Shown: positions 25,225 to 32,834 of the stretch, piece after piece
Layout: each line of letters opens with the position of its first letter
How positions within the stretch are numbered: position 1 is the stretch's first letter
Assembly (NCBI GenBank): GCA_025800365.1
Contig: JAOXRT010000081.1
Span: forward strand, 1 to 64,000
Length of the DNA: 64,000 bases
Source of the DNA: Cellvibrionaceae bacterium
Lineage (GTDB): Bacteria; Pseudomonadota; Gammaproteobacteria; Pseudomonadales; Cellvibrionaceae
Reading direction: 5' to 3'
Notes under the pieces: generated by a model
Told to the model about the DNA's origin: nothing
What the model saw: only the letters and a program-made list of their open reading frames with translations
Databases searched by the model: none
Translations under genes and position numbers: made by a program

Positions 25225-27000
25225 TTAGAACAACTCGGCGGCCAAGCTCATTACCGGCTCACTACCCGCCGCAATATTTTGCTTATGGGTATTAGCTTGT
25301 GGCAACAAACGCGCGTAGAAGAAACGCGCTACCGCCAGTTTGCCATCGTAGTATTCATCACTGCCCTGCTTAGCCATGGCCGCTTTCGCCATACGTGCCC
25401 ACATATAGGCATGAGCTACGTGACCAAACTGATGCAGATAGTCATAAGCGGAAGAACCAATTACAGCTGGATCATTCGCAGCGTTTTCCAATACCCACTG
25501 GGTAGACTCTTGCAAGCCCGCCAAAGCGCTTTCCAAAGCTGGAATAAACTCAGACATATTATCATCGCAACTGGCGATAAACTCTTTGATATCAGCGGCG
25601 AACAATTCAATAAACTTGCCACCGTTAGCAGCGACTTTACGGCCCATCAAATCCATCGCCTGCACACCATTAGTGCCCTCATAGATTTGACAGATACGCA
25701 CATCGCGAACTAATTGCTCTTGTCCCCACTCACGTAGATAACCATGACCACCAAATACTTGCTGGCCCAGTACCGTACAATCAAGTGCTTTATCGGTAAC
25801 AAAGGCTTTAGTAACCGGGGTTAACAAGGCCATCATGTCCGCACCCTGTTTCTTCTCATCACCTTCAGCAAACTTAGACTTATCTAACCACATAGCGGTG
25901 TAATGATTCAAAGCGCGCGAGCCTTCGGTGTAAGCACGCATGGTTAGTAACATGCGACGCACATCAGGGTGCACAATAATCGGATCAGCAGCTTTTTCTG
26001 GTGCTACGGCACCATTTGGAGAGCGGCTTTGTAAACGTTCGCGAGCGTATTCAATCGCCGACTGCCAAGAACGCTCTGCGGCACCTAGGCCCTGGATACC
26101 CACCACCAAACGCTCGTAGTTCATCATGGTAAACATACAAGCCAAGCCTTGGTTAGGTTCACCGACCAACCAGCCTTTAGCATCGTCAAAATTCATCACA
26201 CAAGTGGCTGAACCTTTAATGCCCATTTTCTTTTCGATGGAGCCACAGCTGACGCCATTGCGCTCGCCAAGGGAGCCATCGTCATTAACAATGATCTTCG
26301 GCACCAGGAACAAAGAAATGCCTTTCGGTCCTTTCGGTGCATCTGGAAGGCGCGCCAACACCAAGTGAATGATGTTTTCAGCCATATCGTGCTCACCCCA
26401 AGTAATAAAGATCTTATTACCATTAATGGTGTAGCTGCCGTCGCCATTTTCTTTGGCGCTAGAGCGGATAATACCCAGATCGGTACCGGCGTGGGGCTCG
26501 GTCAAATCCATCGCACCTGACCACTGGCCAGAATACATATTTGGCAAATACTTCTCTTTCAACTCATCGCTGGCGTGGGCATCAATCGACAAGCAAGCAC
26601 CAGCAGTCAACATTGGCGCCAAGCCGAAAGAAATAGAAGCGCCCTGTAGCATTTCCTCAACGTGAGCCGTTAAGGTTTTAGGCATACCCATGCCACCATA
26701 TTCGGGATTACCGCCCAAACCATTCCAGCCACCTTCACAGAAGGTCGCATAAGCTTCTTTAAAGCCATCTGGCGCGGTAACCTCACCATCGTCCCAACGA
26801 GAGCCCTGCTCATCCGATTCACGATTCAGCGGGCCTACCACTTCACCAGCGATCTTTGCAGCTTCTTCCATAATGGCATCAGCGGTATCCACATCCACAG
26901 CGCCAGCCAAGCCAGGCAACTCTGACCATAGTTTCTCGGTTTCAAATACTTCTTTTAGCACAAAGTGCATGTCTTTTAAGGGAGCTTGATACTCGGCCAT
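25225..27000 (-). CDS. Acyl-CoA dehydrogenase (DmdC/long type with C-terminal extension)
   Basis: 591 residues, the length of the DmdC-like/extended acyl-CoA dehydrogenase branch rather than the 380-residue short type. The N-terminus YQAPLKDMHFVLKEVFE is typical of that branch. FAD/substrate-binding signatures are visible: GAMDLTEPHAGTDLG, KIFITWGEHD, and QVFGGHGYLREWGQEQLVRD near the catalytic base region, then IYEGTNGVQAMDLMGRK. It oxidises an acyl-CoA in the cytoplasm and feeds electrons to ETF. An operator-like palindrome of PsrA type lies about 90 bases upstream. The exact chain length or substrate (fatty acid, 3-methylmercaptopropionyl-CoA) is not decidable. Confidence 0.9.
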   Translation of the reverse strand: MAEYQAPLKDMHFVLKEVFETEKLWSELPGLAGAVDVDTADAIMEEAAKIAGEVVGPLNRESDEQGSRWDDGEVTAPDGFKEAYATFCEGGWNGLGGNPEYGGMGMPKTLTAHVEEMLQGASISFGLAPMLTAGACLSIDAHASDELKEKYLPNMYSGQWSGAMDLTEPHAGTDLGIIRSSAKENGDGSYTINGNKIFITWGEHDMAENIIHLVLARLPDAPKGPKGISLFLVPKIIVNDDGSLGERNGVSCGSIEKKMGIKGSATCVMNFDDAKGWLVGEPNQGLACMFTMMNYERLVVGIQGLGAAERSWQSAIEYARERLQSRSPNGAVAPEKAADPIIVHPDVRRMLLTMRAYTEGSRALNHYTAMWLDKSKFAEGDEKKQGADMMALLTPVTKAFVTDKALDCTVLGQQVFGGHGYLREWGQEQLVRDVRICQIYEGTNGVQAMDLMGRKVAANGGKFIELFAADIKEFIASCDDNMSEFIPALESALAGLQESTQWVLENAANDPAVIGSSAYDYLHQFGHVAHAYMWARMAKAAMAKQGSDEYYDGKLAVARFFYARLLPQANTHKQNIAAGSEPVMSLAAELF

Positions 27001-27088
27001 GGTGCTTCTCTCACAATGATTATCAGGTATTTATAGACTAAATTAGCCCCAAGACAATACAGTCAGGTGACAGGGACAAAATAGCCAT

Positions 27089-27106
27089 TCAAACAGGTGT
27101 TTGAAA
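27089..27106. promoter_or_regulatory. PsrA-type operator upstream of the acyl-CoA dehydrogenase gene
   Basis: TTCAAACAGGTGTTTGAA is an 18-base palindrome with 8-base half sites. It contains CAAAC-N4-GTTTG, the motif described for the fatty-acid-responsive TetR regulator PsrA of Pseudomonas. Its place 90 bases upstream of a beta-oxidation-type gene fits. Confidence 0.6.
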
Positions 27107-27108
27107 TT

Positions 27109-27513
27109 AACCAGATCGCCTTTGAAAGTCAATGACGGTAGTCATTACATTTTGTGCCTGAATTAACCCCCGAAAACCAAAGCAATCTATAAAATCTAAA
27201 AATAGTCCTTATAATTCAATAACTTACAAGCAGAAGACAGCTCACCTAAGTGAATTTAAAAACTTAAGCACCAATTGAACGCAAACGACTTGTCGCAAAT
27301 TTGTTTAAGCGTCGGTTTAAAAGCTATTTGGGGCCTATAGGTAAACTACCTGTCAGCTAGCCTATATAGCCTTTAGTTTAAAAAGCTTCATGACTTAGAC
27401 TTTAGCATTAGAAACACCATCTTTAGCTAGCAATAGCGCCCTAATCAACTAAGATATCTTTAGGCATTTAGGCGCCAACGGCCTAGTCTGCCATTCTAAA
27501 AGCGGGGTGTGTT
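27109..27513. other. Intergenic region, nothing further recognised
   Basis: AT-rich and without a credible gene. It should contain the divergent promoters for the dehydrogenase and GGDEF genes. Confidence 0.4.
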
Positions 27514-28503
27514 ATGGCTTTGTCCAAACGCTGTTTTCGAGTGGATCCGCCCAAGTCATTAGACATTGGAAAGTGGCAGGTAACCGTCGACTTAATATCT
27601 AGGATCTACCACACATCCTGTGGGGTAATCGTACAGTTTAAAGGTAATGAATTTTCCACCATCGTGACCAGTAGTAATCACGATAACTTTCTCTCGCCAG
27701 AAGATAGCTGGTCTTGGGAAATCAAGAGCTTTTGCCGCAGAGTGGTAGAAACTCGTGAACAACTCTATGTCAACGATGCTTTGGCTGGTGATGAGTGGAC
27801 TGATGCCCCCCCTGTATGCCAAGGTCCAGTGAGATCCTATCTTGGTTTCCCTATCTTTTGGCCTGACGGCCGTGTCTTTGGAACTATCTGTTCGATTGAT
27901 ACCAAAAGCACCAACTACGAAATCAGTTTTATCGAACTTATGCAGCAACTGCGTGATTTAATCTCAGGCGAGCTACAACACCTATCAGATATTGAACAAT
28001 TGCAAAAAGTCGCCACTACTGACGCACTCACGGGCCTATACAATATTAGAGGCCTAAGTAGTCTTGGCGAGAAACGAATCAACGACCAGCAGCGTTTTCA
28101 TTTAGACCTCGCGGTGATCTATCTCGACATCGACAATTTAAAGCAGCTCAATGACAAATATGGTCATGAACAAGGTGATGTATGTATAAAAGTGTTCGCC
28201 AAATCATTAAAACTAAGCTTTCGTAAAACCGATATTATTGCCCGTGTAGGGGGCGATGAGTTCGTTGTTTTAGCTCTTTGCAACAAGGGATCTGAAATTG
28301 AATTACAGCAAAGCTGCGAAGATGTCAGCCAGGATTTTTCTGAAAGCTTCGCCTCACAATATAGTGACAGCATCAATCTATCGGTGAGTTATGGCATTAA
28401 GATATACGACACTGTTCAGAGCCTTCCTCTTAAAGACATGATTAGCGAAGCTGATAGACTGATGTATGCCCACAAAAACAGAAAAAAGTTGGCCTTGAAG
28501 TAA
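27514..28503 (+). CDS. GAF-GGDEF diguanylate cyclase
   Basis: 329 residues. An N-terminal GAF domain (about 20-155) may bind a small ligand. The C-terminal GGDEF domain (from about 168, TDALTGLYNIRGL) has an intact active site ARVGGDEFVVL. The inhibitory I-site RKTD lies exactly five residues before GGDEF. It should therefore make cyclic-di-GMP with product feedback. No membrane span. It is a single-gene unit next to fatty-acid-type genes, without an obvious functional tie. Confidence 0.92.
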   Translation: MALSKRCFRVDPPKSLDIGKWQVTVDLISRIYHTSCGVIVQFKGNEFSTIVTSSNHDNFLSPEDSWSWEIKSFCRRVVETREQLYVNDALAGDEWTDAPPVCQGPVRSYLGFPIFWPDGRVFGTICSIDTKSTNYEISFIELMQQLRDLISGELQHLSDIEQLQKVATTDALTGLYNIRGLSSLGEKRINDQQRFHLDLAVIYLDIDNLKQLNDKYGHEQGDVCIKVFAKSLKLSFRKTDIIARVGGDEFVVLALCNKGSEIELQQSCEDVSQDFSESFASQYSDSINLSVSYGIKIYDTVQSLPLKDMISEADRLMYAHKNRKKLALK

Positions 28504-28693
28504 ACTAAGTCAGTAAATTTTATATAAGGCCTAGGCTTGAAAGGCATGTCACGCAGCCAACACCTCTAACCAACAGCTGCGACTGAGATCTGACCACTTA
28601 CCCTAATCAAATATCTTAGATATTTGAAACTATTCTCAGCTTCAGCAATCATAATTCCATCCATAAATTCAGCTTAGCGAGCCCTTTTAGCAA

Positions 28694-29425
28694 ATGAACC
28701 GTCCTTGCTGTCTATTCCCTACCGTATTGCTATGCGCTTTGCTCAGTGTGCCGATGCACTCCATTGCAGCTTCCCAGGACGGATCCATACCTCTGCTAAA
28801 TACCAAGGGAGGCTTTAACGGTACTTGGGAGAAAGACTATGCCCGAAGTGATAACTGGGAACGCAGGGTCCGGGAAAAGCTATCAGAGCTACGCCGTCAA
28901 GCCGAACAACGTAATCGACGGCCGGAAAGTAGAGGACAGATTGGCGGCATTAGCGTCATTAGCAGCGCTGGGCGCGGCACCAATATAATTGATCTGGCCA
29001 GATTTACAGAGATGATTAGCCGTCACCACACCATGAAGATAGTGCAGGATGAGCAACAGATTAGCATCGCTAGAGAGGGTGAAGCCAAGCTCATCTGCAG
29101 CACAACAGGTGAAAGGCTTGTTACCCAAAATGAATTTGCTGTAGAAACTTGTCGCTGGGACGGGAAACGTTTAATTTTTAGGATTCAGTTGGAAGAAGGT
29201 ACTACCATCTACCATCGCTTTTTACTTTCACCAGCAGGAAACTCCATTAATTTGTTAACACGTGTATCCCACCCTGGAAGTCCAGCCTTTGAGCTCGTGC
29301 AGTTTTATGAACGTTTTGATGGGAGCTATGAAGCCTATCAATGCAAACAAACCTTAAGTCGAGGCAAAGTCTGCAATTTAAGACATGATCAAAGCCCTGA
29401 AACTGAGGCGGAAAATAATGACTAA
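28694..29425 (+). CDS. Exported protein of unknown function
   Basis: 243 residues. A signal peptide (CCLFPTVLLCALLSVPMHSIAA) is followed by GGFNGTWEKDYARSDNWERR, an arginine-rich helix, and a beta-rich region (HHTMKIVQDEQQISIAREGE, AVETCRWDGKRLIFRIQLEE). The pattern of a starting weight of a pure compound against a reference is absent, and no family is recognised. The next gene overlaps its last 8 bases and encodes a lipoprotein, so the two probably act together in the periplasm. Confidence 0.6.
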   Translation: MNRPCCLFPTVLLCALLSVPMHSIAASQDGSIPLLNTKGGFNGTWEKDYARSDNWERRVREKLSELRRQAEQRNRRPESRGQIGGISVISSAGRGTNIIDLARFTEMISRHHTMKIVQDEQQISIAREGEAKLICSTTGERLVTQNEFAVETCRWDGKRLIFRIQLEEGTTIYHRFLLSPAGNSINLLTRVSHPGSPAFELVQFYERFDGSYEAYQCKQTLSRGKVCNLRHDQSPETEAENND

Positions 29426-30584
29426 GACCATATTTTGTCGCTTATTTTTCGTATTCACGGCTATCATATTATCGGCCTGCAGCCAGCAGCCGCTGGTAAA
29501 ACCCAGTAGTGATACAAACCTGGTTTCTCAAAACACTCAGCTCCTACAGAGCCAGCAAGAAGAAGAGCTTGCACGAATTTTGGATGTCAGTATCGAGGTA
29601 TTTGGACTACAAGGTACAACTGGCGGGAATAGCCAAGTTGAAAAACAAATATTTTCGGAAATAGCCGATATAGAACGCCAATATCTACCTGTATTGCTGC
29701 GAAATACTTTAGCAAAAAGCCGCTACTGGGGGGCAGTAAGTGTCGTCCCCAAAGAAGATTTGGCGGCAGAACTTTCAGTTAGCGGCCAGGTATTACAATC
29801 CGATGGGAATAGCTTAAGCCTCCACATCATCGCCAAAGATGCTAGTGGAATAATATGGCTGGACAAAAAATATCGAGCCCTGATGCAAGGTGGGCAACAG
29901 GCCATACAAAAAGATAAAGATCCGAATATAGAATATAGCCACTTCTCGCAAGCTTGCCTAATACAGGAACTACCCTACCAAGAGCTTTACCATCAAATTG
30001 CTAACGATCTTTTAAGCTACCGATTAAGCTTATCAGACAAAGAGTTGTTAACCATTCGTAGACTGGCGCAAATAAAGCACGCTCAAGACTTATCGCCTGA
30101 CGCTTTTAATTCGCTAACTGAAGAGCAAGATGGCCAATTATTGATCAAACGGCTTCTCGCCCATAACGATCCTATTTTAAAGCAGGTAGAGCGAATGCGA
30201 GCACGCCACTATATGTTTATTGAGGCTGTCGATGACCACTACCTAAACTTGCATCAAAAAATGGCTGCTATTTATCAACTATGGCAACAATATTCTTGTG
30301 AGCGAGCAGAGGAGCTTAAACTCAGGGAGCTTACCCAAGGATCAAAAAAGCGAAGATACAAAGGCGGCTTTAGTGCCATGGCTGACAATTATAGACGCTA
30401 TAAAATCAGTAAAATGTTTGAGCAGGAATGGCAACAACTCGCCAGCAGCTTTAAACAAGAAGTGGACCCTGCCGTGATTGAGCTTAATAACAGAGTCTAT
30501 ACACTGAGCGGAACCGTTGATCAACAACTTGAAGAATGGCGTAGTATTTTACGAGAATTCTATAAGCTCCAAGGCTTACCTTAA
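29418..30584 (+). CDS. Lipoprotein of unknown function
   Basis: 388 residues from ATG 29418, which overlaps the previous stop by 8 bases (translational coupling). An ATG at 29385 lies inside the upstream gene and lacks a signal. The lipobox LSAC follows a hydrophobic stretch (FVFTAIILSAC). The middle part SEIADIERQYLPVLLRNTLA, then SGQVLQSDGNSLSLHIIAKD and GIIWLDKKYRAL, suggests a beta-rich domain that may resemble lipoprotein assembly factors. The C-terminus is helical. Likely outer-membrane-attached, role unknown. Confidence 0.7.
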   Translation: MTKTIFCRLFFVFTAIILSACSQQPLVKPSSDTNLVSQNTQLLQSQQEEELARILDVSIEVFGLQGTTGGNSQVEKQIFSEIADIERQYLPVLLRNTLAKSRYWGAVSVVPKEDLAAELSVSGQVLQSDGNSLSLHIIAKDASGIIWLDKKYRALMQGGQQAIQKDKDPNIEYSHFSQACLIQELPYQELYHQIANDLLSYRLSLSDKELLTIRRLAQIKHAQDLSPDAFNSLTEEQDGQLLIKRLLAHNDPILKQVERMRARHYMFIEAVDDHYLNLHQKMAAIYQLWQQYSCERAEELKLRELTQGSKKRRYKGGFSAMADNYRRYKISKMFEQEWQQLASSFKQEVDPAVIELNNRVYTLSGTVDQQLEEWRSILREFYKLQGLP

Positions 30585-30628
30585 AAGAAAATACAGAATC
30601 AGATCAATGCAATAAAAATACAAAAAGT

Positions 30629-30642
30629 GCCCCCTAGGGGGC
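30629..30642 (-). terminator. Terminator-like palindrome after the VOC gene
   Basis: A perfect 14-base palindrome GCCCCCTAGGGGGC. On the minus strand it is followed by ACTTTTTGTATTTTTATTG. It lies between two convergent genes and may serve the minus-strand cluster. Confidence 0.65.
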
Positions 30643-30681
30643 TAATGCGTAGATTTGAGGAGACCTAAACCTAACTTCACA

Positions 30682-31209
30682 TCACGGTGCGTATTGAATC
30701 AGCTGCTTACCGTCCCATTCATGGGCCATGGTTTCAATATTACTAAATAGCTCTTCTACCTCAGGCGAGTATTCAATAATCTCAATCATACTGTGCAGCT
30801 GGGGATCGGAGTCCAGATAGACATAGCGCTCTCCAACTGCGACCTTGCCAGAAAAGCAGACACTGTGTCCTGCATTTTGATAACGTTGAACCTCTGTATC
30901 AAATTTATCGGTCATTAAAGCCCAATGATGAAAGCCAAAGCCACGCTGGGCTATAACATCTTTATACACCGAGGGGGTATCACAACGTTGTTCGATAAAT
31001 TCAATACACATCCCCCCGCTATAGCCGAGCGCTAAACGTATATCAAGATCGCTACACTCTTGCCCGCGGTAACGCATATTATCTATCTCAAAGCTATCCA
31101 TAATTACGAATGGCCCAGCAGCATTGAAGGTGCTCCAATGTTCGATGCTTTTCTCTAGGCTTTCAACGATATAAGCCATCTGCATCATGCTTCCGAGTTT
31201 TTGTTGCAT
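30682..31209 (-). CDS. VOC-superfamily (glyoxalase/dioxygenase fold) protein
   Basis: 175 residues. The vicinal-oxygen-chelate fold is visible in MMQMAYIVESLEKSIEHWST at the start and the RGFGFHHWALMTDKFDTEVQ segment at mid-length. It ends HSMIEIIEYSPEVEELF, with His and Glu as expected metal ligands. Members act as isomerases, dioxygenases or glyoxalases. It is the last gene of a four-gene minus-strand cluster with two SDRs and a TonB receptor, so a catabolic ring- or side-chain step is plausible. Confidence 0.8.
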   Translation of the reverse strand: MQQKLGSMMQMAYIVESLEKSIEHWSTFNAAGPFVIMDSFEIDNMRYRGQECSDLDIRLALGYSGGMCIEFIEQRCDTPSVYKDVIAQRGFGFHHWALMTDKFDTEVQRYQNAGHSVCFSGKVAVGERYVYLDSDPQLHSMIEIIEYSPEVEELFSNIETMAHEWDGKQLIQYAP

Positions 31210-31228
31210 TTTATACTCTCTTAAACCA

Positions 31229-32023
31229 TTAACCGTTTAACTGGAAACCACCGTCCACGACAAACTGGGCGCCGGTAATAAATTTAGCTTCATCCGAAGC
31301 GAGAAAAAGCACCATATTGGCGATATCGCGCGCTTCACCAAAGTGCCCCATCGGTATACGTGATAGGAACTGCTCTTCGACTTCGTCTGCACTTAAACCC
31401 ATTAACTTAGCGGTTTCCTCAAAAAGGCCAGCTAGCATTGGTGTATTGATTTGCCCTGGATGAACACTATTACAACGGACAGGGTTTCCGTTAGCCGCCC
31501 CACTTACCGCTCCGTGCATTGCCACCGAAGTACTCAATTGCATTACAGAGGCCTTGCTTCCGCCATAAGCGGTAATAAATGGGGTAGCCACAAGCGCAGC
31601 GATTGACGACAGATTGATAATTGAACCTCCACCGGAAGCAGACATTATCGGCAAGGCATATTTACATCCCAAAAAAACGCTATCGGAATTAACCCTATGA
31701 AGTTTTTGCCACTCATCCAAGCTGGTCAGCTCAGGTGTGCACTGTGCGACATCGCCGCTGATACCGGCATTGTTTACTAAAATATCCAAGCCACCATGTT
31801 CGGTATTGATGTTTTTTAATAGCTTCTGCCACTGCTCCTCACTACAGACGTCCTGCTCATAAAATTCAACAGAAAGCTGCCGCGCAAGCTTTTCACCCTG
31901 GGCTTTATTAATATCACTGATAATCAACTTGGCGCCCTCTTCATGAAGGCGTATCGCAATCGCTTCACCAAGGCCACTAGCGGCACCGGTCACCAAAGCA
32001 ACTTTATTTTTAACTCTATTCAT
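31229..32023 (-). CDS. SDR-family oxidoreductase
   Basis: 264 residues from ATG 32023, with AGGTGAG just upstream. A GTG at 32032 is less good. NAD(P)-binding TGAASGLGEA, NNAG motif (ILVNNAGISG), catalytic Ser in IINLSSIAAL and YGGSK. The end FITGAQFVVDGGFQ is typical of classical SDRs of the 7-alpha-hydroxysteroid/cyclic alcohol dehydrogenase kind. It is paired with a second SDR 15 bases upstream. Alcohol/ketone oxidation on a hydrophobic substrate is the likely role. Confidence 0.88.
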   Translation of the reverse strand: MNRVKNKVALVTGAASGLGEAIAIRLHEEGAKLIISDINKAQGEKLARQLSVEFYEQDVCSEEQWQKLLKNINTEHGGLDILVNNAGISGDVAQCTPELTSLDEWQKLHRVNSDSVFLGCKYALPIMSASGGGSIINLSSIAALVATPFITAYGGSKASVMQLSTSVAMHGAVSGAANGNPVRCNSVHPGQINTPMLAGLFEETAKLMGLSADEVEEQFLSRIPMGHFGEARDIANMVLFLASDEAKFITGAQFVVDGGFQLNG

Positions 32024-32037
32024 TTTTCTCACCTATC

Positions 32038-32823
32038 CTAAGCGGAGTGTCGCGCGGGAATTCCGGCCAACTGAGCGCCATCCACTAACATTTGATGACC
32101 ATTCACGAATGCCGCATCACTAGAAGCAAGATAAGCAATACTGGCAGCAACATCCTCTGGCTTTGCCACTCGTCCCATTGGAACTAAGCTAGCCATTGCC
32201 TCCAACATAGTCTCGCGGCCACCAAGTGTTGAAGCTATTGGGTCTAACATTTCGGTATCCACATAGCTTGGGTGTACGCTGTTACAGCGAATGGAATACC
32301 CTTTGCCGGCGCAGTACAGAGCTAGCGATTTACTCAGTAAAGTTACACCACCTTTGCTGGCGCAATAGGCAGCAATATCCTCACCGCCGACTAGGCCTCC
32401 TACTGACGATATGTTAATGATGCTGCTGTCACTCTCATTGCACTTCATCAGCTTAATGGCATGTTTACAGCCTAGGAATACCGCTGTTAAATTGACATCC
32501 ATCATTGCTTGCCAGTCTTGCAGCGCCATATCCTCAAAATCACCGGTGATACCGATACCGGCACAATTCACAAGAATATCTAAGCCACCCCGCTGCTTGA
32601 GCTGTCGACAAAGTTCCTGCCAATTTTCCTCTTGCGATACATCCAGCTGAAAAGCCCAGCATCGATCACTCATTTGCGACAGAGCCTGTTTAGCTCTATC
32701 AAAATTTAAATCGGCTAGCACAACCTGCGCACCTTCATCGCTTAGGCGTTTAGCTGTAGCACGACCTATGCCAGAGGCCGCACCGGTAACCACTGCGGTT
32801 TTGTTTTGAAATCGTAATGCCAT
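32038..32823 (-). CDS. SDR-family oxidoreductase
   Basis: 261 residues from ATG 32823. A TTG at 32832 lies in the binding-site region. TGAASGIGRA, ILVNCAGIGI (the usual NNAG reads NCAG), SSIINISSVGG with the catalytic Ser, and YCASKGG. It ends AFVNGHQMLVDGAQ. It is close kin to its downstream neighbour, though not near-identical, so the two probably act on successive or related alcohols. It starts 12 bases after the TonB receptor stop. Confidence 0.88.
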   Translation of the reverse strand: MALRFQNKTAVVTGAASGIGRATAKRLSDEGAQVVLADLNFDRAKQALSQMSDRCWAFQLDVSQEENWQELCRQLKQRGGLDILVNCAGIGITGDFEDMALQDWQAMMDVNLTAVFLGCKHAIKLMKCNESDSSIINISSVGGLVGGEDIAAYCASKGGVTLLSKSLALYCAGKGYSIRCNSVHPSYVDTEMLDPIASTLGGRETMLEAMASLVPMGRVAKPEDVAASIAYLASSDAAFVNGHQMLVDGAQLAGIPARHSA

Positions 32824-32834
32824 ATCAGACAACC

